64,000 nt of DNA, from contig CAKSTI010000006.1 in the NCBI GenBank assembly GCA_934500705.1, positions 75,037 through 139,036 on the forward strand, written 5' to 3'. Position numbers and translations under genes: made by a program. Within the stretch, counting starts at the first letter, position 1, and the number at the start of each line of letters is the position of its first letter. Shown piece after piece: positions 51,701 to 59,525 of this stretch. The DNA is from an uncultured Clostridia bacterium (GTDB taxonomy: Bacteria; Bacillota; Clostridia; UMGS1810). Under the pieces are notes generated by a model. It was not told where the DNA came from. It worked only from the letters and a program-made list of their open reading frames with translations, and ran no database searches.

Positions 51701-54477
51701 GATGTGATGTAGGTTACAACGGGGAACTGCTGTAAATCGTTCTTTTCTCCGGAGCTGTGTATGTAGTGGAGCAGACGCCAGTTAAAGTACGCCCTTTTCT
51801 CGCCGCTGCCGCTGACGTTCATACCGTCGCCCTGACCGAACACCGTTCCCTCAAAGCTCGTACCCACGGCATTTGTCTTTATTCTGCCGCATTCGTACTC
51901 CTTTTCGGACACGTAGCCGCCGGTGACCTTTGTGCCCATATCCACCATATTGAATATGCCCTCTGCCTCCGCCTCAATTCCTCCGCCGAGCTTTGCGCTC
52001 ACGGACGAGCCGGACGAGGTGGTCTGCGTTGTTTCGTTTGTTATGTCGATAGAGAGTGTGTTACTGCCCGTATTTGACGGAAATCCCGAAAGTTTGGGGT
52101 GCTCCATTATACTGCCGCCAAGCACTGCCGAACCGCTCGGCGATGTGTGGGGGTATGTTTCCGGTTTTCCGACAGTGTGTGTAAACACGTCTTTAAGCTC
52201 CGGAAGTGTGCCCTTTGCATACGGGATAAATTCCAGATAATCCTCATAGTTTAAAGTTGCAATTTTGATTGCGTCCGAGCCGCCCCTCGGCACAAACACC
52301 ACGTACGGCGTTTCTGCCGTGCCGCCGTCTGCACCGGGATAGTAAGCCGTGTAGGCATAGGCATCGTAGCCGACGGTTGTGAGCACAACGGTGTCCTCGC
52401 CGCCTGTTGCCGAAAAGCTCTGTGTGTAAGACACTTCCGTCGTTCTCTCGTCCGACTTTGAGTCCGAGCGCATAGCCTCACTCTCCGACTCAATCACTGC
52501 GGAAACGCCGCTGCTGCCTGCCTTGACCTCGGTTGAGATATACGCTCCGGCGGAAACGGTGTACGACTCCGACTTGCCGTCGGAAGTTGAAATACTCTTG
52601 CCGTATGTCGTCTGACTGTTTGTATACATTTCCGACGGCAGGCTGTCAAAGTACGGCGGTGATGCCAGTGCCGCAATAACCACCGGGTCTGACCAGAAAA
52701 ACACGTGCCTGTTGTATTTAAGGCGTATCGAGTCGCTGTCCGTGTCCGGCATAGCCGTTGCCGCATACGGTGCGCCGTCGCTTAATGTGCTTGCGGTGTA
52801 GCCGTTTGCGGACGGAGCGAGGAAGTACGTTCTCCAACCGCTGTCGGTATACGCTTTAACAAGTGCGGCGTCGGCGTACTTTTTGCCGTCAAAGCTGACG
52901 TTTGCCGTCTTTATGTCCGTAACGTTTATTCCGTTATTGTAGAAAACGCAGTTTGCGCCGTCAAAGTCCATACCGTTGGTTTGGCGGAGCTGACCCGCAC
53001 TGCCGGTAAAAAGACCGCTGTTTTTAATATCGTAGCGGTAGGTATTGCCGTCGGCGTACCGCACAAATGAGTAGTACCTCTGGTCGGCAACAAGTGTGCC
53101 CGACGAGGCATAGCCCTTTTTGCCGTCGGAGAGTCCGAAGTCGCCCTTTAACACGCCTATTCTCACGGGAGCGCAGTCCGATACTTTGGTTCTGTAAACG
53201 TAGTCGGTGTCGCTGTATTCCGGGTGAGCGGCATCGAGCCAGCCGCTGTGGTATATTCCCTCATTTAAAACCTTGGAAGATATGAATTTAAATCCGCTGT
53301 CCGTGCTCGCATAGTCAAAGGCAATTACGTAAAAGCTCGGTGTGAGCATTCTGTCACCGTTAAAGCCGGAGTAATGGTGGAGTGTTTTTTTCATAGAAAG
53401 AAATATTGTCGGTTTGCCCGAACCGTCAACATCGCAAATGGCGGCGTCAAAACCCGAGGCGTTGCCCGACGTTATGCTCACGCCCAAATCCTTGTTGACA
53501 TCGCCGGGCAGATAGTTGGTAAGCAGTTTGCGGTTATAGTACATATCGTCAAACTGTGGTGCACCGCCTATGTAGTAAACGCAGAACATATTGCTTGAAT
53601 AGTTGCTGTTGTACTGCGCCTTGGTTGTGGATATGGCGGAAACTATGTCGTCATACCCGTCGCCGTCCACGTCGCCTGCGGCAAGAGATGCCGTAGTTCC
53701 CGGAGCGCCAAGGTGGCAGTCCGGAACAGCCATATTCATTCCCACACGCAAATCGTGAGGCTCACTGCACCAGTCGGAGTTATCTTTATACCAAAGGTAG
53801 GCGCCTGCCGACTTGTCAAAGCCGTATTCGCCGACGGTTGCGGACGCAAAACCGCTTGTCGGCGTTGCCGTTGCAATCTCGTCGTACCCGTCGCCGTTGA
53901 CGTCGGCGCACACGATGTCTATGCAGTTTGCAAACTCGCCGGTATTGTCGTAAAACTTTGCCGTTCCGCTGTATAAAACCGCCACGGGGGAAAATGCCGA
54001 TGCGCTCTTTGCCTCTGCCGTGCAGAGCAGCAGCAGGGATTTATTGTCATTTGTCTTTGCGGCAACAACTGCGGCAATTTCGCTCCTTTTGCCGTCGCCG
54101 TCAAAGTCGCCCTCACAAGACGCAAGTATCTTGAATGCGTTTGCCGTATACGGTGTACCGCCGACGGAAAACGAAGTTTTCAGTTTGAATTTTTCGATGT
54201 TATTCCATTTTGGATTTTCCGAGGAAGAATTGTCCTCGCCGAATATCTTTGCACCGCTGTCCGAAAGACCGAGCGGTTCACGAATGTCCGACAGCACCGT
54301 ACCGTCCGAATACGGCAGTCTGTCCTCCCCGGCATCGGAGTCTACGTCATCAATTCCGCTGAAAATATCGTGCAGAATATCAGGCTCTGCCGTACTTTGC
54401 GCCGATGCGGCGAGCGTGCCGAAAGATGTTAAAATCAGTGTGAAAATGAGCACAAGCGATACCGCCTTGCTTTTCAT
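48760..54477 (-). CDS. very large secreted FG-GAP and fibronectin type III repeat protein
   Basis: A 1905-residue exported protein. Signal peptide: residues 1-27 (SLVLIFTLILTSFGTLAASA). Residues 90-460 contain calcium-loop FG-GAP/VCBS-like repeats (EGDFDGDGKRSEIAAV, ADVNGDGYDEIATA, AGDVDGDGYDDIVS, ICDVDGSGKPTIF), as in beta-propellers. Residues 620-1000 are rich in Ser/Thr/Gly with alternating beta patterns and I do not recognise them. Residues 1000-1200 look like Ig-like domains; about 1200-1690 hold five or six fibronectin type III domains (KLTWEAP, YTFENLVTNREYNFKVCAV, LELDWEP, KLSWTADDNGAP). No LPXTG, SLH or other anchor is seen, so it is probably released or bound non-covalently. The RBS lies in a hairpin (54485-54533). 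Confidence 0.78.
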   Translation of the reverse strand: MKSKAVSLVLIFTLILTSFGTLAASAQSTAEPDILHDIFSGIDDVDSDAGEDRLPYSDGTVLSDIREPLGLSDSGAKIFGEDNSSSENPKWNNIEKFKLKTSFSVGGTPYTANAFKILASCEGDFDGDGKRSEIAAVVAAKTNDNKSLLLLCTAEAKSASAFSPVAVLYSGTAKFYDNTGEFANCIDIVCADVNGDGYDEIATATPTSGFASATVGEYGFDKSAGAYLWYKDNSDWCSEPHDLRVGMNMAVPDCHLGAPGTTASLAAGDVDGDGYDDIVSAISTTKAQYNSNYSSNMFCVYYIGGAPQFDDMYYNRKLLTNYLPGDVNKDLGVSITSGNASGFDAAICDVDGSGKPTIFLSMKKTLHHYSGFNGDRMLTPSFYVIAFDYASTDSGFKFISSKVLNEGIYHSGWLDAAHPEYSDTDYVYRTKVSDCAPVRIGVLKGDFGLSDGKKGYASSGTLVADQRYYSFVRYADGNTYRYDIKNSGLFTGSAGQLRQTNGMDFDGANCVFYNNGINVTDIKTANVSFDGKKYADAALVKAYTDSGWRTYFLAPSANGYTASTLSDGAPYAATAMPDTDSDSIRLKYNRHVFFWSDPVVIAALASPPYFDSLPSEMYTNSQTTYGKSISTSDGKSESYTVSAGAYISTEVKAGSSGVSAVIESESEAMRSDSKSDERTTEVSYTQSFSATGGEDTVVLTTVGYDAYAYTAYYPGADGGTAETPYVVFVPRGGSDAIKIATLNYEDYLEFIPYAKGTLPELKDVFTHTVGKPETYPHTSPSGSAVLGGSIMEHPKLSGFPSNTGSNTLSIDITNETTQTTSSGSSVSAKLGGGIEAEAEGIFNMVDMGTKVTGGYVSEKEYECGRIKTNAVGTSFEGTVFGQGDGMNVSGSGEKRAYFNWRLLHYIHSSGEKNDLQQFPVVTYITSGVIQPEGVVPTSVTVSPPGATVEQVGPKTEGYVNTASFTVTAKDVTREAYTALEGAPVGMTLDTGGSNISVGTPYAFGIKINGNVQPGKYALRLNVGGVLSDPFTVNVTEYEVPHWIEAQSKELDFGSMRFNYGRGTPAAPEQTVTVKNIHTEQVKNLTASLDEDSPFEITTPLSSSLLYAKGLDNSAATIGIKPKSGLAIGEHTGTLTVTNGITAAFVDLKYTVTNPTKPGAPSLSNNFPYTPNPIKVYFEAPKDDGGGQMLHYLYTILGHEKYMQDGEQVWAKHNSTIQSGTSTEFTLPDTLTVGEKYTLGMKAVTTAGEGDAAWWTFEVSESENNPDPAKNLKAYVSDGTIAVTWESPGYWGENKYVSDIPFKFYRIYLNDGTTYRNDTLYDGDELKYVFTGLENGRKYTVELYTHTTNRSNYTSVTATPKDEVTTALYPSNLKADMSYKKAKLTWEAPIFDGGADVTAYKVSKDGGATWINVGNAEEYTFENLVTNREYNFKVCAVNSAGDGIAASVTETAPSSLGVPAINNVIRGNGQLELDWEPANDSKVTGYQVRLDDGEWIDAEPIVFDRTLHYIFDGLENDREYALSVRYVDAEGPGPSKTQKRKPSSLAPLGVKNARVEPKNGGMKFLGDVPGGVYLEYKVDGDRMWWSTHSGAEMYGYENGKTYTVALATTGRDEYGLELRTASYFTVTPDAALPSKPSAPVVKASVNGNRVKLSWTADDNGAPITSYTLLYGSVSEITFPSEVNSFEVTMSEQEFVRYRKFIITASNSEGDSTGEVYVEPNVAVSGDDGINLAENYTSGASGQYKLLGRDWDYENEKYIDCDISGEAEWSIKSPSDKITWNNAERRLSVAKGLSAGEYNVTVCAERDDVTFEYDVKVTVGGVPTQIVSAEKTANGVNVRLSLSPSVGSALLCVVSYDSGGNLADTVLKTVSSGGEITVPIKTGAKIKVMLLDKTANLKPLCKSKFAN

Positions 54478-54484
54478 AAAACAA

Positions 54485-54533
54485 CTCTCCCTTCAAGGTA
54501 CAATATTACAAGTTAATTGTACCAAAGGGAGAG
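54485..54533 (-). promoter_or_regulatory. 5' UTR hairpin masking the ribosome site of the 1905-residue gene
   Basis: On the minus strand CTCTCCCTT pairs with AAGGGAGAG and GGTACAAT with ATTGTACC, giving a 17-bp hairpin. The 3' arm AAGGGAGAG is itself the ribosome-binding site, 5-6 bases before the ATG at 54477. Translation should be low unless the hairpin is opened by a protein or RNA. On the plus strand the same hairpin is followed by six T and could act as a terminator. Confidence 0.75.
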
Positions 54534-54574
54534 TTTTTTGGGAATTGGCCGGTGGCCATTTTTTTGGTTGGGCG

Positions 54575-54660
54575 GTAGTCTTACCAATGAGCATATCGGA
54601 ACTCAAACTAACTTGGTTTTGTCCGCATTTGAAATGAGCCGTACAGTCTGTTTTTCCGGA
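54575..54660. repeat. dispersed intergenic repeat, copy 2 (partner at 12509-12600)
   Basis: Reverse complement of 54575-54660 begins TCCGGAAAAACAGACTGTAC and matches copy 1 over about 40 bases with one or two changes, then more weakly to its end. Confidence 0.6.
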
Positions 54661-54990
54661 TTTAAAAAATCGAGAGTAAAAACGGCGAAAATTAATTCAT
54701 TTTCCTTATATTCCGCCGTTTTTAGCTCCGCAGTAAAGCTGATTGCTTTGCCTCGGAGCGGCTAAGATTTTTTAAAGACGGAAATTACAGAGTGTAGGCG
54801 ATATTTCAGAGTCGGCGGGCGGGGGTGTCGGGGGTGCGCTCGCTTAGCACCCTCCGACTGTTTTTAATTCGTTTTCTCAAACGATATACTTTTGTGTTTT
54901 GCTCAAAACACCGCCTTGTGGCCGTGGGTGCTATCAGAAGTATCGGGTCGTGTCTGCTGACGCCCCTGCCTTTTTGTCAGTATCCCCCAA
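54661..54990. other. non-coding gap with several hairpins
   Basis: 330 bases between the LuxR-type gene and copy 2 of the repeat. I see AAAACGGCG/CGCCGTTTT (54679-54723), AGCTCCG/CGGAGC (54724-54762), and GGGTGC/GCACCC in 54829-54857, the last of which could end the LuxR-type transcript. No convincing gene. Confidence 0.5.
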
Positions 54991-57405
54991 TCACAACTGT
55001 GCCCTTGACTTTACCCCCGTTTTGTCAAAAATATTGCTGATTGTCATTTTAACAGTGGAAATCGAAACATAGAGCCGTGCGGCAATCTGCTTGTTTGTAA
55101 GGCCTTGGCGTATCAGCTCCGCAACCTCGCTCTCACGGGGTGAGAGCACAGGTTTGCCGGCGCCCATTTTGGCAACCGCCTTTTCAAAGTCCTCTCCCAA
55201 ACGGCGTATTTCGGCAAAGCTATCACCGCTCATCAGCGGCTTTATGTACGTATAATTCTGCGCAAACGGCATAGTTATGCCGTCCGGCTGTGCGAGGGAG
55301 AGCGCCGTGTCAAGCGACTTTTTCGCACTTTCCCCGTCGCCCGTGGCAAGATGTGCACAGGCGGCAAAAATATTAAAATATATCTGCGGCAAAACGCTTG
55401 GAAAAGCCTGCGCCGTTTTGCAGGCAAACGGGCAAAAGGCAAGCAGTTTGGCGTACTCCTTCCTTTCAAGCAGTACCTTTCCGTACACAATGTGGGCAAA
55501 CGGCACCGTCATTGGGGCAATTTTGCCGTCGCTCGTCTCGCCGTTTGCAAGCCACTCGTCCACCTTGTCACTGCGCCGTGCAAAAGCATAAACAAACCCC
55601 GAAAACAGGCTTTGCGTGTATCTGCACATATCCTCGGTATTTGCCGCCGCACTCTCCGACAAGTCAAAGAGCACATCAAAGAGTTTGTTTTCGTCGCCTT
55701 TTTGCAGTGCGATATTTGCAAGAACAAAAAGTCCGCATTGGTAAATATTCGCCTGGTTTTTGCTCTGCGCCTCAAACATTGCCCTGTGCGCCAGAGTTTC
55801 CGCATTTGCGGAATTTGCACGCAAAAACTCCGCCTCGGCACGCATTGCGTGCTCCGAGCCGTTCCCGTGACCGCCGGTAAGACGGTAATAGTACGGCATA
55901 CACTCGTCCATAAGTTCCAGCTCGTGCGCAAGAAAACCGGGCTTTGAATGATAAAGGCACATAACCGACGGCGAGCCGAAGCTCCACGTACTGCGTATGT
56001 TTATAAGGCTCGCCTTTTTGCCGAGGAGCTTATACGCCCTGCGGTGGTGGCGGCTCATTTCGGCAATATCGTTGTATTTTGTAAAAGAAATCAAAAGTTC
56101 CGTTTCGCCCAGAATGGTATTTTTTCTGTCATCGGACAGACCGCAGCCATTTGTCAGTTCAAGAATTTCTCCTATCGTTTCGGCAAGTTTTTCGTTCTCG
56201 CCGATGAAAAACAGAATAAAAGCGAGCGGAACCATACTCTCCGGGTAGCGCAGTTTTACGTCACGGGGAGTTTTGTTTAAAATATCAAAAATCATATTTC
56301 GGGTGTTTTCGTCCTCGATGTCGGAGAGGTCGTAGCTTGTGTGCGGCATCTTAAAAATTCTCTCGTATGCGCCTGCCCTGTAATACAAGCGGATTGCATT
56401 TACCTTTCGACCGTTTTTCTCCTCCCATTCTGCGCCCTTTTCAAGGAGATTGTTTCTCTCGCCCTCGTCCAGTCCGTCAAAAACGTTTCCGAGATATTCG
56501 GACAAAAGATTATGGAAATAGTACGCCTGCCTTTTTTCCGCATAATGAATAAATCCGCCCTCTGTTAGGTGAGCGCTCACAAATTCTGCGCTCTTTCCGC
56601 TCACAAAAGCCGCCTGCCGCTGTGTAAAGCTGTTAAACGGCGCAAGCGATATGTAAAAATTCCTCTCCTCTGCGCTCAGCCTGTCGAAAAATGCTTTTTC
56701 GATAAGGGTGCTGAGTATTCCCTTTTCAAATCTTTTGTTTTTTGCATAAAAAAGCAGTTGCAGATAAACGGCGAATATCCACCCGTCCGTTATCTTTAAA
56801 AGCTGCGAAAGTTCGGCGTCCGTCAGCACAATTCCTGCCTTGGCAAAGTACTTCCGGCAGTCCTCACGGGTGAACGAAAAGTCATTTGCGCCGATGCAGT
56901 ACACGTGCCCTCCGCCTTGAAAGCGAAAGCTGTTTTTTGCGCTCGCCGACTGCACCGATGCCACAATATGCAGCCTTTGTGCACTGTTAAACGACAGTGC
57001 CGTAAGGAATTTATCCATACCCTCGCACGAACCGCTAAGATTGTCAAGCACAATGTACGTGTCCGCTCCGCACTCCAAATCGCTCATTATCTCACGGATA
57101 TCCGCCATATTTTCGTCGCACGGGACACCGCATTCTTTAAGTGCGTCGGCGCTCAGCCTGTCAACGCTTTCAAGGAAAATGCACAGTCTGCGCCAGTATT
57201 CGGCGGTATCACCTGTAAAAAAAGTGCGTTTCATAACGCAAACGCCGCTGAAATATCTGTCGGAAAAAAACTTAACCAACGCCGTAGTTTTACCAAAACC
57301 CGACGGAGCTTCGAGCACCGTCAGCGTATATTTTTTTATGTTTTCGAGGTCATCTGCAAGCCTTTCGGAAAAGTACAATGCCTGCAAATTCAACTTGCCT
57401 GTCAT
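54991..57405 (-). CDS. MalT-type LuxR family ATP-dependent transcriptional regulator
   Basis: An 804-residue regulator of the LAL/MalT type. The N-terminal STAND-like ATPase domain has Walker A APSGFGKTTAL near residue 35 and a Walker B-like TYIVLDNLSG near 125; then a long helical-repeat sensor region (residues 350-730); the C-terminal LuxR helix-turn-helix is PVLSPRESEVAELIRQGLTN followed by KQIAARLYVSISTVKMTISN. The start is set at 57405, 9 bases from GGAGG, although an ATG two codons upstream (57411) is possible. It lies upstream of, and in the same direction as, the large secreted protein, which is a likely target. Confidence 0.9.
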   Translation of the reverse strand: MTGKLNLQALYFSERLADDLENIKKYTLTVLEAPSGFGKTTALVKFFSDRYFSGVCVMKRTFFTGDTAEYWRRLCIFLESVDRLSADALKECGVPCDENMADIREIMSDLECGADTYIVLDNLSGSCEGMDKFLTALSFNSAQRLHIVASVQSASAKNSFRFQGGGHVYCIGANDFSFTREDCRKYFAKAGIVLTDAELSQLLKITDGWIFAVYLQLLFYAKNKRFEKGILSTLIEKAFFDRLSAEERNFYISLAPFNSFTQRQAAFVSGKSAEFVSAHLTEGGFIHYAEKRQAYYFHNLLSEYLGNVFDGLDEGERNNLLEKGAEWEEKNGRKVNAIRLYYRAGAYERIFKMPHTSYDLSDIEDENTRNMIFDILNKTPRDVKLRYPESMVPLAFILFFIGENEKLAETIGEILELTNGCGLSDDRKNTILGETELLISFTKYNDIAEMSRHHRRAYKLLGKKASLINIRSTWSFGSPSVMCLYHSKPGFLAHELELMDECMPYYYRLTGGHGNGSEHAMRAEAEFLRANSANAETLAHRAMFEAQSKNQANIYQCGLFVLANIALQKGDENKLFDVLFDLSESAAANTEDMCRYTQSLFSGFVYAFARRSDKVDEWLANGETSDGKIAPMTVPFAHIVYGKVLLERKEYAKLLAFCPFACKTAQAFPSVLPQIYFNIFAACAHLATGDGESAKKSLDTALSLAQPDGITMPFAQNYTYIKPLMSGDSFAEIRRLGEDFEKAVAKMGAGKPVLSPRESEVAELIRQGLTNKQIAARLYVSISTVKMTISNIFDKTGVKSRAQL

Positions 57406-57469
57406 TTGCATCTACCTCCAAGGAAAGTATACCACAAACGGCGGACAAAATCAATAATTTTGAGGTAAT

Positions 57470-58015
57470 CTAACGTTTAAAAACGTCCTCTCTGCCCTTT
57501 GTATAACGAAGTTGCATATCTCTCGTGCGTTCCAGCGACCTTTTTACTCTTTCGTTGTAATCAGCCGGCAGTTCCGAGCGCTCCAATCCCATTTCAACAA
57601 CTGTTTTTTCAAGTGCGCCGGCAAGTTCGGAGGCTTTTGCGCAGTATGAAGTAAGACTCGGAACATATCTGTATATTATGTCTGCCGCCTCAACGATTTT
57701 TTTGTATAAATTCTCGGTTACGTCCTCTCTCTCGTCAAGCGGAGCACCGCCGAGGCCGTACATATCTTTCATATACTTGTCGTCTATCGTCGGAAATACA
57801 AGGCGGAGTTCAATTTCCGGGTGGCTTTTGAGCTTGTCGGAAACAGCGTCGGCACACAGCATCTCAAAGTCCGTTCTCGGATAAATCAAAACGGTTGTTA
57901 TCTCTTTTTCAATAATGAAGTCAACTGTTTTTTCAATTCTGTCTCTGAGCCACGACACGTCATTCAGATTTCTCAAATCCTCGCCAAAATACGCCGCTGT
58001 TTTAAGTCTTCCCAT
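57470..58015 (-). CDS. SLOG/DUF1273-like Rossmann protein, copy C
   Basis: A 181-residue protein nearly identical to that at 21935-22480. Changes seen: Glu2 to Gly, Gly to Asp in LRDRIEK, Lys to Glu in IIEKEI, Asp to Glu in ALEKT, and GREDVFKR for GRDDVFKH at the end. GGGGGT precedes the ATG at 58015 and the structured-RNA terminator is immediately upstream. A recent duplication or transfer of the module is implied. Confidence 0.65.
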   Translation of the reverse strand: MGRLKTAAYFGEDLRNLNDVSWLRDRIEKTVDFIIEKEITTVLIYPRTDFEMLCADAVSDKLKSHPEIELRLVFPTIDDKYMKDMYGLGGAPLDEREDVTENLYKKIVEAADIIYRYVPSLTSYCAKASELAGALEKTVVEMGLERSELPADYNERVKRSLERTRDMQLRYTKGREDVFKR

Positions 58016-58030
58016 TTTAAATACCCCCAT

Positions 58031-58213
58031 AAAAAATACGCAGTTCTCAAAACAGAGAGCTGCGTATAAAAAACGTAACGCTCTGTTTTATTTGAAACTT
58101 GCTACTGTTTTCAAAAAGGCTATTCCGAACGAGATAGCAAAACAAGAGCATACGATTTTTTATATATCGTACTCTCGTTCGGAAATAAATATTCACTTTT
58201 TAAAAACAGTAGC
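58031..58213 (-). ncRNA. structured RNA upstream of SLOG gene, copy C
   Basis: About 183 nt on the minus strand. Outer helix: GCTACTGTTTT-AAAAAG (58213 to 58196) pairs with CTTTTTG-AAAACAGTAGC (58118 to 58101). Inner helix TTCCGAACGAGA with TCTCGTTCGGAA; apical GTACGAT with ATCGTAT. Bulge TTGTTTTG at 58138-58145. AAAACAGAG is complementary to CTCTGTTTT in the terminator TACGCAG...CTGCGTA (58037-58066). The 60 bases around and after the terminator are almost identical to copy A, while the long hairpin stems are not. Confidence 0.7.
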
Positions 58214-58219
58214 ATAATT

Positions 58220-58248
58220 ATTATACCCCAAAACAAATCATTTTTCAA
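58220..58248 (-). promoter_or_regulatory. promoter of structured RNA/SLOG gene, copy C
   Basis: Minus strand TTGAAA (58243-58248) and TATAAT (58220-58225), 17 bases apart; same sequence as copy A with few changes. Confidence 0.8.
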
Positions 58249-58286
58249 GGGGTTTTTGATAAATTGCGCATAGCTGAATTTGACTA

Positions 58287-58315
58287 TTGAATTTTGTCAG
58301 AATAAGGTGTATAAT
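58287..58315 (+). promoter_or_regulatory. promoter of predicted toxin mRNA, copy C
   Basis: TTGAAT (58287-58292) and TATAAT (58310-58315), 17 bases apart. Confidence 0.8.
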
Positions 58316-58403
58316 AAGGCGAAAGGCAAGTCCGAAACAGTGAAAACTGGGCGGTTATGTCATCTCATTATCTCAACTTTCGGTCGAGGTGGGAGGTGAT
58401 ACT

Positions 58404-58472
58404 ATGGATTGTAATTACATAATATCTTTTATGATAATTTTATTACTATTGGTAAATTCCATAAAAAAATAA
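58404..58472 (+). CDS. small hydrophobic peptide, predicted type I toxin (copy C)
   Basis: A 22-codon gene with an ATG start: MDCNYIISFMIILLLLVNS then IKK. It is one residue longer than copies A and B, but start and end are kept. GGGAGGTGA precedes it. CATCTC upstream in the leader can pair with GAGGTG next to the ribosome site, a different pairing from copy A that gives the same masking. It ends in the shared bidirectional hairpin AATAACACG/CGTGTTATT. Confidence 0.72.
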   Translation: MDCNYIISFMIILLLLVNSIKK

Positions 58473-58547
58473 CACGCCCCGCCATAGCCGTGTTATTTTT
58501 TATTTAAAACACTATGTGGCATAACCGTTACGGTCTTGCCTTTTTCT
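58463..58547 (-). ncRNA. predicted antisense RNA of module copy C
   Basis: Starts near 58547 with the conserved 5' hairpin (GGCAAGACCG...GGTTATGCC) and ends at the hairpin shared with the peptide mRNA, overlapping its stop codon. Confidence 0.65.
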
Positions 58548-58553
58548 ATTATC

Positions 58554-58581
58554 ATTATACCACAATTTCAAACTTTGTCAA
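58554..58581 (-). promoter_or_regulatory. promoter of antisense RNA, module copy C
   Basis: Minus strand TTGACA (58576-58581) and TATAAT (58554-58559), 16 bases apart. Confidence 0.78.
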
Positions 58582-58661
58582 TAGCTAATTTCCCCCACTC
58601 AACACAAAAAATCACCCCATTGCATATTATAAACTGCACGGATTTTAAGGGGGAATGGGCA

Positions 58662-59525
58662 ATGGGAACAAGTAAAATTGCAATTTGCGGCGGAGATGTC
58701 CGCAGTCTTTATATGGGCGAGCTTTTCAAAAATAAGGGCTATGACGTTTGTGTCTGCCTTACCGACAAGGCGGAAAGCGAAAAGCACGGTCTTGAATTTG
58801 AGCGCCCGGAAACGGCGTTAAAGTGCGCCGACGTTGTCATAATGGGTCTGCCTGCGGTAAACAGTCAAATGACAGTCAATGCGCCGATGTGTGCGGACAA
58901 AATGAACTACGGCGAGCTTTTGCACAGTCTTAAAGACGGGTGTATTCTGTGCGGCGGCAGATTTGGCGCACAGGCGGTTCTCGATGCCGCCGACTGCGGT
59001 TTTGAAGTTTTCGATTACAGCGCAGACGAGGTTTTCCAAATTGAGAACGCCTTTTACACCGCCGAAGGAGCAATTGAGGCGATAATCAAAAACACCGTCC
59101 GCTCATTGGGCGAACTGAGCGTTTTTGTGACGGGTTTTGGGAGAATATCCCGTGCACTGACAGAGTTTTTGTCGGCAATGGGTTCGTCCGTCACCGTTTA
59201 CGCAAGAAAGGCGGAACAGCGTGCCTGGGCAAAGAGAGTGCCCTGCGATGTGACTGATGAAATCTCCGACCTTTCGGCATACGATGTAATCGTAAACACC
59301 GTTCCGTTCTGCCTGCTCGGAGCAGATAAACTCCAAACCGTCGGCAAAGATGCGCTGGTTGTAGACTTGTCCGCCCGTCCCGGCTATGTGAGCAGTGAAG
59401 ACTGCAAGCGGCTGGGGATTAACCTTGCATTTTTGCCCGGATTGCCCTCTGTAAGTGCACCGTGTTCTGCCGGAGAAGCGGCAGGGCGTGCGGTTATGAG
59501 AAGGATTAAAGGAGATGGGGTATGA
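58662..59525 (+). CDS. dpaA: dipicolinate synthase subunit A
   Basis: A 287-residue NAD(P)-binding protein (SpoVFA), which with DpaB makes dipicolinic acid for the spore core from a lysine-pathway intermediate. An N-terminal domain has ICGGDVRSLYMGELF; the dinucleotide fold appears as LSVFVTGFGRISRALTEFLS, followed by VTVYARKAEQRAWAK and YDVIVNTVP; the C-terminus ends in LPSVSAPCSAGEAAGRAV, strongly family-like. Start at 58662 after GGGGGAA. dpaB overlaps by 4 bases. Its presence means that the organism probably sporulates. Confidence 0.95.
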   Translation: MGTSKIAICGGDVRSLYMGELFKNKGYDVCVCLTDKAESEKHGLEFERPETALKCADVVIMGLPAVNSQMTVNAPMCADKMNYGELLHSLKDGCILCGGRFGAQAVLDAADCGFEVFDYSADEVFQIENAFYTAEGAIEAIIKNTVRSLGELSVFVTGFGRISRALTEFLSAMGSSVTVYARKAEQRAWAKRVPCDVTDEISDLSAYDVIVNTVPFCLLGADKLQTVGKDALVVDLSARPGYVSSEDCKRLGINLAFLPGLPSVSAPCSAGEAAGRAVMRRIKGDGV

